Shown here piece after piece: positions 18,141 to 26,324 of a DNA stretch of 45,007 nucleotides. The stretch lies in contig CAIWTJ010000162.1 in NCBI GenBank assembly GCA_903915535.1, positions 1 to 45,007 on the forward strand, given 5' to 3'. Source of the stretch: Enhydrobacter aerosaccus. Its GTDB lineage: Bacteria; Pseudomonadota; Alphaproteobacteria; Reyranellales; Reyranellaceae. Position numbers and translations under genes: made by a program. The notes under the pieces were generated by a model. The model searched no databases, was not told where the DNA came from, and worked only from the letters and a program-made list of their open reading frames with translations. The stretch's first letter is position 1. The number at the start of each line of letters is the position of its first letter.

Positions 18141-18349
18141 ACTATCGCTCCCTGTTGGAAACAGCCGCGCTGGTTGGCGGCGCGTTGCTGGTGACGCTCG
18201 TCATCTCCTCCTTCCTCGATGCCTGGCTGCAGCGCCCGCACACCGCCGTCGCGGACAGCGGCATCGTCGAGAAGGCGCCGCTGGCGGCCGCGACAAGGCC
18301 CGCCCCAGCTCTCCCCGCAAATCCCGTGACGGGATCGCGGACGAAGTAG
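18137..18349 (+). CDS. Small single-pass membrane protein
   Basis: A 70-residue protein with one hydrophobic segment at about residues 9-28 (TAALVGGALLVTLVISSFLD) and a polar, Ala/Pro-rich tail (AAATRPAPALPANPVTG) likely facing the periplasm. GGGAGG precedes the ATG by five bases, and the start overlaps the preceding stop by four bases. No family recognised. The gene ends 16 bases from the convergent membrane-protein gene. Confidence 0.68.
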   Translation: MNYRSLLETAALVGGALLVTLVISSFLDAWLQRPHTAVADSGIVEKAPLAAATRPAPALPANPVTGSRTK

Positions 18350-18365
18350 CGGCGGCGGAGGCTGG

Positions 18366-19172
18366 CTACGCCGGCAACGGTCCGGGCCGCCAGCCGGTGA
18401 CGCCAACGAACAGGCGCGCCACGACGAAGGCCAGCAGGTAGTACATCGCGAAGTCGGTGACGATGCCGGCCACGCTGCTGATGAAATCGAGCAGGATGAT
18501 CTCGCGCTCGCTCGGCAGGCCGGCGGAGAAGGTGGCACTGCCCACGTACCAGGTGAATTCGTCGACCAGGTGAAGGGCCGCGAGCGACAGGATGGCCCAG
18601 AGCACGGTGACGCCGATCAGGCGGCCTTTCAGGCCATTGGCCTGGCGCCACGCATCGGCCGGGCTCCACGCGAGGCCCGCCACCTTGGCCGGCAGGTAGA
18701 GCATGAAGCCGCCGAACGCGATGGCCAGCACGATCTCCTTCAGCGGCACGATCGCGAGCTGCACAGCCAGCGGCGCCGCCACGTGCGATTGGCGCCACGC
18801 CGAGAGCAGGCCGTAGGACAGCGCGAAGTGCAGCACCCAGAACGCGACGAAGCCCGCGCTCAGGAAGGCGCCCCATGGGAATTGCTTCTGCTGCAGGAGC
18901 CGGTTGCGGCGCGCGCTCCAGTCGCCGTAGAGCGCGTAGTTGAACCACTGGTACAGGATCAGGATGTCGACGAAGGCGCGCACGCCGCTCTGCACCCAGG
19001 GCAGCACCTCGGGGATCCAGCCGCGGAGCATGAAATAGGGAACCGCCGCCAGCAGCAGCGCGACCGGGATCGTGAACTTCCAGAACTGGCGCTGGTGGTC
19101 TTTCCAATGCGCGACGGCATCGCCGAACAGTCGGCCGAGCGGCGGGAGCGAGGGCAGGGCGGCGTCCGTCAT
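18366..19172 (-). CDS. Polytopic membrane protein, uncharacterised
   Basis: A 268-residue inner-membrane protein with about six hydrophobic segments (near 32-50, 62-82, 101-125, 140-160, 188-205 and 240-262). The N-terminal region LGRLFGDAVAHWKDHQRQFWKFTIPVALLLA, with an amphipathic helix leading into the first membrane helix, is a layout seen in proteins related to glycerophosphodiester phosphodiesterase membrane domains. That comparison is loose. The gene shares topology with the 255-residue protein at 21214-21981, and the two flank the phosphodiesterase gene. A roughly 60-base repeated element lies upstream (19223-19288). Confidence 0.72.
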   Translation of the reverse strand: MTDAALPSLPPLGRLFGDAVAHWKDHQRQFWKFTIPVALLLAAVPYFMLRGWIPEVLPWVQSGVRAFVDILILYQWFNYALYGDWSARRNRLLQQKQFPWGAFLSAGFVAFWVLHFALSYGLLSAWRQSHVAAPLAVQLAIVPLKEIVLAIAFGGFMLYLPAKVAGLAWSPADAWRQANGLKGRLIGVTVLWAILSLAALHLVDEFTWYVGSATFSAGLPSEREIILLDFISSVAGIVTDFAMYYLLAFVVARLFVGVTGWRPGPLPA

Positions 19173-19222
19173 GCCCTCATCGTAGCCGTGACCCCCCGCC
19201 GCTCAAGCAATTTTGTTGCGCG

Positions 19223-19288
19223 GAGGGGGTGGCGGAATCCGGTACAAATCGCGAGAAACCCTTATGCCATCGGCATCGGAGGTGTCCC
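19223..19288 (-). repeat. Dispersed 60-base element, copy 1
   Basis: Read on the minus strand it contains CCTCCGATGCCGATGGCATA, then AGGGTTTCTCGCGAT, then a CCGGATTCCGCC stretch. Aligned without gaps to 39043-39107, 47 of 58 positions agree. The ATGCCGATGGCAT core is itself a small palindrome. It lies 50 to 116 bases upstream of the membrane-protein start (19172) and just past the stop of the phosphodiesterase gene (19319), the same arrangement as copy 2. Role unknown: transcribed leader element, terminator or selfish repeat. Confidence 0.75.
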
Positions 19289-19318
19289 AGGATTTCGGTG
19301 CACACAGGCGTCAACTTT

Positions 19319-21139
19319 TCAGCGGCCGGCGTCCGCCGACAGGCCGAGCGTGCGGCCGGGATAGCCCGCGGCGCCGAAGTAGCGCGTGTCGCCCACGCTC
19401 TGCATCAGCACCACCGTCTTCTGGCCGAGCGCATCGGGCTCGGAGCGCACGGTCAGGCTCTGCACCTGGGGCATCGCGCCGTTGGGCATCGCCTCGGTGA
19501 GCACGCGGCCCACGAGCTTGCCCTTGTCCTGGATCTTGAGGCCCAGGATCTGCGCGATGGTCTTGCCGAGGTCGGCGTTGCTCGCGGGCGCGACGTCCTC
19601 GAAGTTGGTGCGGAAGGAGGGGCCGGCCGCGCCCATGATGTTGCGGGTCTCGGCGCGCGAGAACGAGCCGTGCATGCCCTGGCCCTGCTGCAGGCCCGCG
19701 TCGGCGATCACGACGCCGCAGGCCGTGGGATCGGGACAGCCGGTCGAGAAGGAGCGGAAGTTGATGGCGATCGCGGGCTGGGGCGTGGCGGCCGAGCCCT
19801 TGAGCGAGATCGCCGACATCGGCAGCGTGCCCGGGATCTTGCCGAGCGAATCGTCGACGAAGAGTCCGCTCACGTAGTCCTGCGTCGACAGGAACGCCAC
19901 CACCTTCGCGGCCAGCGCCTTGTCGGCGGTGGGAAGATAAACGAGGTCCGAGCCGCCGTTGGCGGCCACGACCAGCTCGGGGTTGGCGGGGTCGCTGCCG
20001 ATCAAGCCGTTGCCGCGCGACGGAAAGGCGCCGGCCGCGACAGGGGCGCTCTTGGCGTCGGGATCGTAGAGGGTCATGCCCAGCGCATGGGCGAGGTCGA
20101 TCGCCACGAAGCCGTAGGGCAGCTGGGTCGCCGTCGTGTCCTTGTAGGTCTGCGTCGCGGCCCAGCTGGTCGCGCTCTCCTTGGAGACGGTGGCGAAGCC
20201 GTGATCGGAGGTCAGGATCACGTCGGTGTCGCCGTCGAGCCCCTGTTCCTTCAGGCCGGCCAGGAGGGCCGCGAGATTGTCGTCGGCATTCCTGATCGCG
20301 GCCATCGACGTCGGGCCGTTGATGCCCGGCACCAGGCGGCCGAGGCTGTCGCCCTGGTTATGCTGCGTGCCGTCGGGATCGCGGCTCCAGAAGACCAGCA
20401 CGAACGGCTTGTTGCGCTCCTTGAACATCGGCAGCACGGCCTTGGTCGTGACGTCGGCGAAGAACTTCTGCTGGGCCACGTTGGCCACCGTCGTGCCGGG
20501 CGTCGTGTAGTTGCCGGCCTTGCCGTTGTCGCCGCGCGTCGGCGACTCGAGCGGCAGGCCCGCGTCGGCCATGCGCTTCTTGAGCTCGTCGGACAGCGGG
20601 ATGCCGCGGCCGTGGCCCGTCACGTCGTCGATCGTGACCGTCTTCTGGCCGGTGCGCTCGGTATGGTCGAAGATCAGCGCGGGGCCGACCTTGCCGATGG
20701 TCGCGGTCGAGAAGCCGGCGTCGCGCGCGGCCTTCAGGATGGTGTCCTGGTTCAGGTAGTCGCCCGCGAGCTTCTCGTCGATCTCGGCCAGGATCGGATT
20801 GTTCTCGATGAACGGCGTCACGCTGTCGCCGGCCGCCTTCACGGGGAAGCCGGTGTAGATCGTGTTGCTGAAGTCGCCGGTGTCGCCCAGCTGGTGGCCG
20901 GTCGCCATGCCCGAGGCGTTGGCCGTGGTGAAGGTAGGGAACAGCGAATGCGTGTTGGTGAAGCGCACGCCGCGCGCCATCAGGGCCGCCATCGTGGGGG
21001 CGGTCTTTTCAGTCACCACGCCGGGGCGCAGGCCGTCGGCCACGAACAGCACGACGCTGTGCGGCTTCTGCTGCTGGGCGATGGCGGGAATGGACAGGGT
21101 GGTGGCCGCCAAGACGGCCGCGAGCAGAATGCGCTTCAA
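19319..21139 (-). CDS. Exported type I phosphodiesterase / alkaline-phosphatase-superfamily enzyme
   Basis: A 606-residue periplasmic or secreted hydrolase. The signal peptide MKRILLAAVLAATTLSIPAIAQ is followed by VVLFVADGLRPGVV, with the first metal-binding aspartate. HSLFPTFTTANASGMATGH carries the nucleophile threonine/serine region typical of nucleotide pyrophosphatase/phosphodiesterases. Later metal ligands sit in RDPDGTQHNQGDS (Asp and His) and DVILTSDHGFATVS (Asp-His). The region SFSRAETRNIMGAAGPSFR near residues 495-515 supplies the final motif. The substrate may be a phosphodiester or phosphonate; it cannot be told. The start is TTG with GGGAG at the right distance. It follows the membrane-protein gene by 74 bases and may be a late member of the same run. 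Confidence 0.88.
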   Translation of the reverse strand: MKRILLAAVLAATTLSIPAIAQQQKPHSVVLFVADGLRPGVVTEKTAPTMAALMARGVRFTNTHSLFPTFTTANASGMATGHQLGDTGDFSNTIYTGFPVKAAGDSVTPFIENNPILAEIDEKLAGDYLNQDTILKAARDAGFSTATIGKVGPALIFDHTERTGQKTVTIDDVTGHGRGIPLSDELKKRMADAGLPLESPTRGDNGKAGNYTTPGTTVANVAQQKFFADVTTKAVLPMFKERNKPFVLVFWSRDPDGTQHNQGDSLGRLVPGINGPTSMAAIRNADDNLAALLAGLKEQGLDGDTDVILTSDHGFATVSKESATSWAATQTYKDTTATQLPYGFVAIDLAHALGMTLYDPDAKSAPVAAGAFPSRGNGLIGSDPANPELVVAANGGSDLVYLPTADKALAAKVVAFLSTQDYVSGLFVDDSLGKIPGTLPMSAISLKGSAATPQPAIAINFRSFSTGCPDPTACGVVIADAGLQQGQGMHGSFSRAETRNIMGAAGPSFRTNFEDVAPASNADLGKTIAQILGLKIQDKGKLVGRVLTEAMPNGAMPQVQSLTVRSEPDALGQKTVVLMQSVGDTRYFGAAGYPGRTLGLSADAGR

Positions 21140-21213
21140 GCTGGATCTCCCTCATACGCGAGGGTGACATTAGCGCGGAATTCCGTGACGGAAATGTTTC
21201 AGCCCGGTCTACT

Positions 21214-21981
21214 TCAGGGGGGCGGGGCCTTGCGTCGCGCCCGCATGAGATCGCGATAGGGATGGTCGTCGGGCTCGGGCTGGCGCCAGTCGGCCAGCTG
21301 CCGGAACAGCGCCGCCAGCACGTGCCCGGCCAGCGCGATCAGCACGCAATCGAAGAAGCGCTGGGTCGCGGCCATCGCCGGCCCGACCCAGGGCTTGCGC
21401 GGCAGGTGGAGCAGCGCCCAGTGCAGCGCCGCATCGTCGGCCACCGACAGCACCGCCACGAGCGCGCTCAGCACGATCAGGTTGGTGCGCACCGACCGGC
21501 CGAGCCTCAGCGCCTGGACCAGCCCCAGCGGCTCGGCCGCCGAGAACGACGGCAGCGCGAGCGCGAGCAGGGCGAAGATCGCCGTGCACAGCACCAGAGG
21601 CACGACCCAGGGCAGCACCGACAACGCGCTCGCGACGACGAACAGCACGGTGGCGAAGGCCAGGAAGCGCGGCGTCACGATCGAGCGGCGCAGCATGTCG
21701 ACCTCGTCGCAGTCGGTCGCGCCGTCGAGGAGGCTCTCCTTCAGCCAGCGGTCGAGGAACATCGCGTAGATCAGCACGAACAGGAAATCCCAGCCCCAGT
21801 GGCCGCGCCAGTTCACCAGCAGCCGCTGCGTGCCCAGCGCCCAGGTGATCCCGGCGGCGATGCCCGCGATCGGCAGCACGATGGTCAGGAACATGCCGAA
21901 CTTGCGCACGAGGAAGGCGAGCGCATCCACGAGCAGCAAGAGCAGAGACGGCTTGTCGTCCTCGGCGTCGGGTGCGGCCAT
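21214..21981 (-). CDS. Polytopic membrane protein, uncharacterised
   Basis: A 255-residue inner-membrane protein with about six hydrophobic stretches: near 14-25, 30-48, 65-80, 107-150 (possibly two helices), 167-185 and 210-230. Topology and the polar DRWLKESLLDGATDCDEVDMLRR loop resemble its neighbour at 18366-19172, although residue identity looks low. No family motif recognised. GGAGG lies just upstream of ATG 21981, and the gene begins 13 bases after the methionine synthase stop, so it is part of the hem-linked operon. The C-terminus is basic (RDLMRARRKAPPP). Confidence 0.75.
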   Translation of the reverse strand: MAAPDAEDDKPSLLLLLVDALAFLVRKFGMFLTIVLPIAGIAAGITWALGTQRLLVNWRGHWGWDFLFVLIYAMFLDRWLKESLLDGATDCDEVDMLRRSIVTPRFLAFATVLFVVASALSVLPWVVPLVLCTAIFALLALALPSFSAAEPLGLVQALRLGRSVRTNLIVLSALVAVLSVADDAALHWALLHLPRKPWVGPAMAATQRFFDCVLIALAGHVLAALFRQLADWRQPEPDDHPYRDLMRARRKAPPP

Positions 21982-21994
21982 CAGCCTCCGGTCG

Positions 21995-23011
21995 TCACAG
22001 GGTTTTGCGGGCGAGCGCCGCTCCCTGTGCGAGCGAGCGCAGTTTACCGTAAGCCGTCGCCAGGGTCATGGGCGCCATGCCGCAGTTGGTGCAGGCCTGG
22101 ATTCTTTCAGGATCGACGAACTGGGTTGCGAGTTTCAGCGTGGCCGCCACTTCTTCCGGCGTGTCGACCTTGTCCGACGCTACGTCGATGCAGCCGACCA
22201 GCACGGTCTTGGTCTTCAGGAGCTTCATCAGCTCGGGCGGCACGTGGCTGTTGCGGACCTCGAGCGAGACCTGCTGGATTTTGCTCTTGTCGAGCGCCGG
22301 GAAGGTCTGCTCGTACTGGCGCCAGCTCTCGCCCAGCGTCTCCTTCCACTTGTTGTTCGCCTCGATGCCGTAGCCGTAGCAGACGTGGACGGCGGTGGTG
22401 CACTTCAGCCCCTCGGCCGCCTTCTCCAGCGCCGGCACGCCCCAATCGGACACCTCGTTGAGGTAGACGTTGAAGGCGGGCTCGTCGAACTGCACGACAT
22501 CGACGCCGAGCTTTTCGAGATCCTTCGCTTCCTGGTTCAGGAGCTCGGCGAAGGCGAAGGCCATCTTCACGCGGTCGCCGTAGTAGCCGTCGGCCAGGGT
22601 GTCGATCAGCGTCATCGGACCGGGCAGGGTGAACTTGAGCTTGCGCGCCGTCGTGGCGCGCGCCACGCGCGCTTCCTTCTCGTGCACGAACTTCCGCCGT
22701 TTCAGCGCACCGGTGACGGTCGGGCAATCGGCGTCGTAGCGGTTGTTGCGGATGCCCATGCGCACCTTCTTGTCGAAGTCGACGCCGTCGACCTCGGCCA
22801 GGAAGCCGTGCACGAAGTGCTGCCGCGCCTGCTCGCCGTCGCTCACGATGTCGATGCCGGCGTCTTCCTGGCGCTTGATGGCGAGCGCGGTGGCGTCCTC
22901 CTTCGCGTCCTGCAGCGGCGCACCGGTGAGGGTCCACGGCGCCCACAGCACGTTTGGCGTGGCGAGCCACGAGGGCTTGGGCAGGCTGCCTGCCAGCGTC
23001 GTCTCGTACAT
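21995..23011 (-). CDS. Short MetE-like methionine synthase (MesD-type)
   Basis: A 338-residue protein covering only the catalytic barrel of cobalamin-independent methionine synthase; full MetE is about 750. Zinc ligands are visible: His209 and Cys211 (AVHVCYGYG), Glu251 (SLEVRNSH) and Cys310 (CTNCGMAP). VQFDEPAF around 173-180 is the active-site acid. The N-terminal pattern TLAGSLPKPSWLA with DIVSDGEQARQHFV matches what I recall of MesD proteins, which make methionine with an unknown non-folate methyl donor and need the partner MesX (DUF1852). No such partner is in the window. It starts directly after the hemY stop, using a GGGAGGA site inside that gene's end. An ordinary core-MetE role is the alternative. 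Confidence 0.8.
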   Translation of the reverse strand: MYETTLAGSLPKPSWLATPNVLWAPWTLTGAPLQDAKEDATALAIKRQEDAGIDIVSDGEQARQHFVHGFLAEVDGVDFDKKVRMGIRNNRYDADCPTVTGALKRRKFVHEKEARVARATTARKLKFTLPGPMTLIDTLADGYYGDRVKMAFAFAELLNQEAKDLEKLGVDVVQFDEPAFNVYLNEVSDWGVPALEKAAEGLKCTTAVHVCYGYGIEANNKWKETLGESWRQYEQTFPALDKSKIQQVSLEVRNSHVPPELMKLLKTKTVLVGCIDVASDKVDTPEEVAATLKLATQFVDPERIQACTNCGMAPMTLATAYGKLRSLAQGAALARKTL

Positions 23012-24382
23012 CTATCCTCCCGAGGTCGTGTAGACCGTGTTCATTGTCAGTGCTTGTTTGGCTTCCGGCGGCAACACCTGCCCGAACATGCCCGGCGCGC
23101 GCCAATGCAGCGTGCCGAACGCGCCACAGCTTTCGCACACCGGCCGCCAGCTCTCGTGATGCGCGCCGCACGCGCTGCAGCGCCACGCCTTGTCGGCCGG
23201 CGCGGTCGCGGCTTTGGCGAGCCACTCGTGGATCTTCGACTGCTCGGCGTGCGCGCGCTCCTCGACGTCGGCCATCATCCGGCAGACGCGCACGGTCGGG
23301 CCGGTGCCGCCCGCGGCCTGCAGGTAGCGCCGCGCCTCGCCCCACAGGCCCGCGTCGAGCGAGGCCTGGGCCAGCACGAGCTGGCTCTCCAGATCGTCGG
23401 GCTTGGCCGCGACCAGCTTGCGCGCAATGCCGACGCGCTTCAGCGGATCGTCCTCGCCCGAGGCCTTGAGATAGAGCGCGGCGAGGTCGGGATGCGGCGC
23501 CAGGGCCCAGCCGCGCTCGAGCGTCCGCATCGCGCGCTTGGCATCGCCGGTCTTGAGCTGCATCTCCGCCAGCCGCACGGTGACGGCGATGCGCTCGGGC
23601 GCGAGACCGAAGGCCTCGCGCGCCAGCGACAGCGCCTCGCCGTCGAGGCCGTTCGCTTCGGAGGTACGGCTGCGTTCGACCAGCAGCAGCGCCTTCAAGG
23701 TGCGGCCCTTGTTCTGGGTGATCGTCTTGGTGCGCAAACCGGTGTCGAGCGTCGCCTGCGCGTCCTTCCAGGCGCCGGTCTGGGCCTGCATGTCGAACAG
23801 CGAATGCACCACCCATGGCGTCTGCGGCCGGATCTTGAAGGCACGTTCGGCATAGTCGAGCGCGCGCACCTGGTCGCCGTCGCGCAACGATTGCGCGATC
23901 AGCCCGCGCAGGCCGAGGAAGGCCATCTGGTCGTCCTCGAGCATGGCGTTGAACGCCTTCTTCGCGCCCTCGGTGTCGCCGTTGAGCTGCGCCGCCTGCG
24001 CCGACAGCAGCATGGTGAGCGCGGGCTCCGACAGCAGCTGCTCCGCCTTGCGTGCGTGCTTCTGCGCTTCCGCGGCGTCGCCGGCCGCGACGGCAGCCAG
24101 CCCTTGCGTCAGCTCGCGATAGCCGCGGCGCTTGCGGCTGTCGCCCCAGCCGTCGAGCAGCGCGCCGGGCGCACTTACGAGCGAGCGATAGGTGAGCCAC
24201 AGCACGACGCCCACCAGCATCAGGAGAAGAATCGCGACCAGCACGACGCCGACACTCGTGTCGACCCGCCAGCCGCGCCACTCGGCGGTGAGCGTGCCCG
24301 GCCGCTCGGCCAGCCACACCGCGCCCAGCATCACGGCGGCCGCGATCACGAACCAGATCAGGACGCGGAGCGTGGTCTTCAT
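23012..24382 (-). CDS. hemY: HemY-type TPR membrane protein
   Basis: A 456-residue protein anchored by two N-terminal membrane helices (about 6-25 and 43-66) followed by a long periplasmic or cytoplasmic array of tetratricopeptide-like repeats. The region GALLDGWGDSRKRRGYRELTQGLAAVAAGDAAEAQKHARKA, around 73-115, is the HemY N-terminal signature. A C-terminal zinc ribbon is visible as CSACGAHH and CESCGAFG (about 402-425). HemY (the TPR protein, not the Bacillus oxidase of the same name) is genetically linked with heme synthesis genes but has no defined enzymatic step. It begins three bases after the HemD-mitofilin fusion and abuts the methionine synthase gene. Confidence 0.9.
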   Translation of the reverse strand: MKTTLRVLIWFVIAAAVMLGAVWLAERPGTLTAEWRGWRVDTSVGVVLVAILLLMLVGVVLWLTYRSLVSAPGALLDGWGDSRKRRGYRELTQGLAAVAAGDAAEAQKHARKAEQLLSEPALTMLLSAQAAQLNGDTEGAKKAFNAMLEDDQMAFLGLRGLIAQSLRDGDQVRALDYAERAFKIRPQTPWVVHSLFDMQAQTGAWKDAQATLDTGLRTKTITQNKGRTLKALLLVERSRTSEANGLDGEALSLAREAFGLAPERIAVTVRLAEMQLKTGDAKRAMRTLERGWALAPHPDLAALYLKASGEDDPLKRVGIARKLVAAKPDDLESQLVLAQASLDAGLWGEARRYLQAAGGTGPTVRVCRMMADVEERAHAEQSKIHEWLAKAATAPADKAWRCSACGAHHESWRPVCESCGAFGTLHWRAPGMFGQVLPPEAKQALTMNTVYTTSGG

Positions 24383-24385
24383 CGT

Positions 24386-26203
24386 TTACTTCGCCGCGCC
24401 CGAATTCGTCGCGCCAAGCAGAGCGACGGCATGCGCCGCCAGCTGATCGACCGCGCGCTGGGCCGCCAGGTGCGCGTCGGCGCGCGCGAGCCACGCGGCC
24501 GTGGCCTTCGCGGCCTGGGGCGGCAGCGACTTCACGAGCGCCACGGCCTTGGCGACATCGCCGGTATTCAGCGCCGCCTCTGCGCGCGCGAGCTTCGCCT
24601 CGACTGTATCGCCCTCGACATCCGCGCCGACGCGGCGCAGCGACACCAGGCCTTTCAGCTTGCCGAGCAGGCGCTCGCCGAAGGAGTCGTCGGCGAGATC
24701 GTCTGCCAGCGCCGCCTTTGCGACGGCCGGGAACGCGGCCGCGAGCGCCGTGCGTCCGGCGACGCCGGTCGCCGCCAGCGGCTGCAGGCCGGTCACGAGT
24801 TCGCCGAGCTTGGGATCGTCCTTGGCAAGCGGCGCCAGCAGGCCGAGGTCGGTGGCGAAGGGCAGGCCCGAGTCGAGCGCGGCGCTCAGACGGGCGGCGA
24901 TGCCGATCACCGCCGAGGCGCGCGCGGCGGCCAGCGCCTTCTGCTCGCCGCTGCTGAGCGCGCTCGCATCGGCCTTGGCCTTGTCGGCGGCTTCCGTCAT
25001 CGCGCCTTGCAGCTTGGCGATCTCGCCCTTGAGGGCGGCGACGTCCTTCTCGGTATCCAGCGTCACGGCGGGGCGGCTCTCGAGGCCGGTGACGCGGCCG
25101 CGCAGTTCCGCGATCGCGGGATCGCTCGCGCTGCCGCGGTCGGCCTGTGCCGCCGTCGTCGCGACCGCGCGCACGCGCTTGTCGAGGTCGTCGAGGCGGA
25201 TCGTGAGCTCGCGCCGGGCGGCGTCGATCGCCGCGGTGTCGACGACCGGCGCGGGCGCGGCGGCAGGCGCCGGCGGCGTGGCTACCGGGCCGCGCCACAA
25301 CAGCTTCGCCTCGTCGGGCCAATAGGGCAGGGAAAGAAGAGCACCGGCCAGGACGATCACCGCCGCCACGAGTCCGATGATGAAGGCGCCGACCGGGCCA
25401 AGGCCGCGATGGACGATGACGGGCGAAGTCGCGGGCGCCTCGGGAGGCGGCAAGGAGGGGGTGTCGGTCATGGGCTGATGTCCTTTTACGACGGCTTCGG
25501 GCAGCCGGTCGATCTCGTCCAGCATGGCCTGTCGCGTGGGCCGTGCGGCAATCCGTACACTCTGGAACGGCAGGACCTTAAGCGGTTCCGCCGTGGCCGG
25601 GCTGATTGCGACCGCAGCGATGGTGTCGCAGGCCCCGGCCACGCCCGCCTTCTCCGCCAGCCGGGCGAAGACGGCCGAGGCGCGCGGCGAGAAGAAGCAG
25701 GCGGCATCCAGCGCTCGCGCCTGCAGGGCAGCCAGGGCGGAGGCAGGCAGCGACTGCGCTTCGCGCGCCTCATAGAGCGGGAAGCGGCGGACCTCGAAGC
25801 CCTCCGGCGAGAGGTCGCCCGCGACGTCGACTCCCGACACATGGACCAGAGGTCCCTTGGCGGGATCGAGCCTTTCGCGCACCAGGGCGCTCAACGCGGC
25901 CGCATCGCCCGAGGCCGAGATCACCGACGTGAAGCCCAACCCCTCGGCGGTCGCGGCCGTCGTGTCGCCCACGGCCAAGACCGGCTTGCTGCGCTGGTCG
26001 TTCGCGTCGGCCAGCGCGCGGGCGCCGTTGGCGCTGGTCAGCAGCACGGCCTGGCTGGCCGCCAGCGCAGCCGCGAAGTCCGGCGGCGGGTGCAGGATCT
26101 GCAGGGTGAAGAGCGGCGCGATCACCGGCGCATGGCCGCGCTGCACGAGCGCGGTCGCCAGCGCCGTTGCCTCGCGTTCCGGCCGGGTGATCAGCACGCG
26201 CAT
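24386..26203 (-). CDS. hemD: Uroporphyrinogen-III synthase fused to a mitofilin/Mic60-like protein
   Basis: A single 605-codon frame. Residues 1-244 are HemD, which closes hydroxymethylbilane to uroporphyrinogen III: MRVLITRPEREATALA, LLTSANGARAL, AVGDTTAATA, and FFSPRASAVF near 169-178. From about residue 265 a membrane helix (PVGAFIIGLVAAVIVLAGALL) is followed by a Pro/Ala linker, coiled coil (about 320-420) and a helical C-terminal domain (LLGKLKGLVSLRRVG), the alphaproteobacterial Mic60/mitofilin layout involved in inner-membrane architecture. In many relatives these are two adjacent genes. An ATG at 25471 (Met245) with AAAGGA about 12 bases upstream could also make the membrane part alone. 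GAGGGAG precedes ATG 26203. Confidence 0.9.
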   Translation of the reverse strand: MRVLITRPEREATALATALVQRGHAPVIAPLFTLQILHPPPDFAAALAASQAVLLTSANGARALADANDQRSKPVLAVGDTTAATAEGLGFTSVISASGDAAALSALVRERLDPAKGPLVHVSGVDVAGDLSPEGFEVRRFPLYEAREAQSLPASALAALQARALDAACFFSPRASAVFARLAEKAGVAGACDTIAAVAISPATAEPLKVLPFQSVRIAARPTRQAMLDEIDRLPEAVVKGHQPMTDTPSLPPPEAPATSPVIVHRGLGPVGAFIIGLVAAVIVLAGALLSLPYWPDEAKLLWRGPVATPPAPAAAPAPVVDTAAIDAARRELTIRLDDLDKRVRAVATTAAQADRGSASDPAIAELRGRVTGLESRPAVTLDTEKDVAALKGEIAKLQGAMTEAADKAKADASALSSGEQKALAAARASAVIGIAARLSAALDSGLPFATDLGLLAPLAKDDPKLGELVTGLQPLAATGVAGRTALAAAFPAVAKAALADDLADDSFGERLLGKLKGLVSLRRVGADVEGDTVEAKLARAEAALNTGDVAKAVALVKSLPPQAAKATAAWLARADAHLAAQRAVDQLAAHAVALLGATNSGAAK

Positions 26204-26324
26204 GCGCGCTCCCTCGAATCAAAGAAGAACGACGCCCGCGAGCGCCCGCAATTTCCGTTTGGAGAGCGTAGCGTCGACGGCGCCGATTTGCCATGCTGCT
26301 GCGATGAACGGGAGAGCGAATAAG

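Noticed and set aside
18366..21981. Possibility that the two membrane proteins flanking the phosphodiesterase are recent duplicates
   Set aside because: Topology is similar but I could not align any long stretch of residues, so recent duplication is not supported.
21830..26323. Plus-strand open frame of almost 1,500 codons
   Set aside because: It lies antisense to the methionine synthase, hemY and HemD-mitofilin genes. Its residues are Arg/Gly/His/Ala-rich without family motifs, as expected for the complement of GC-rich coding DNA.
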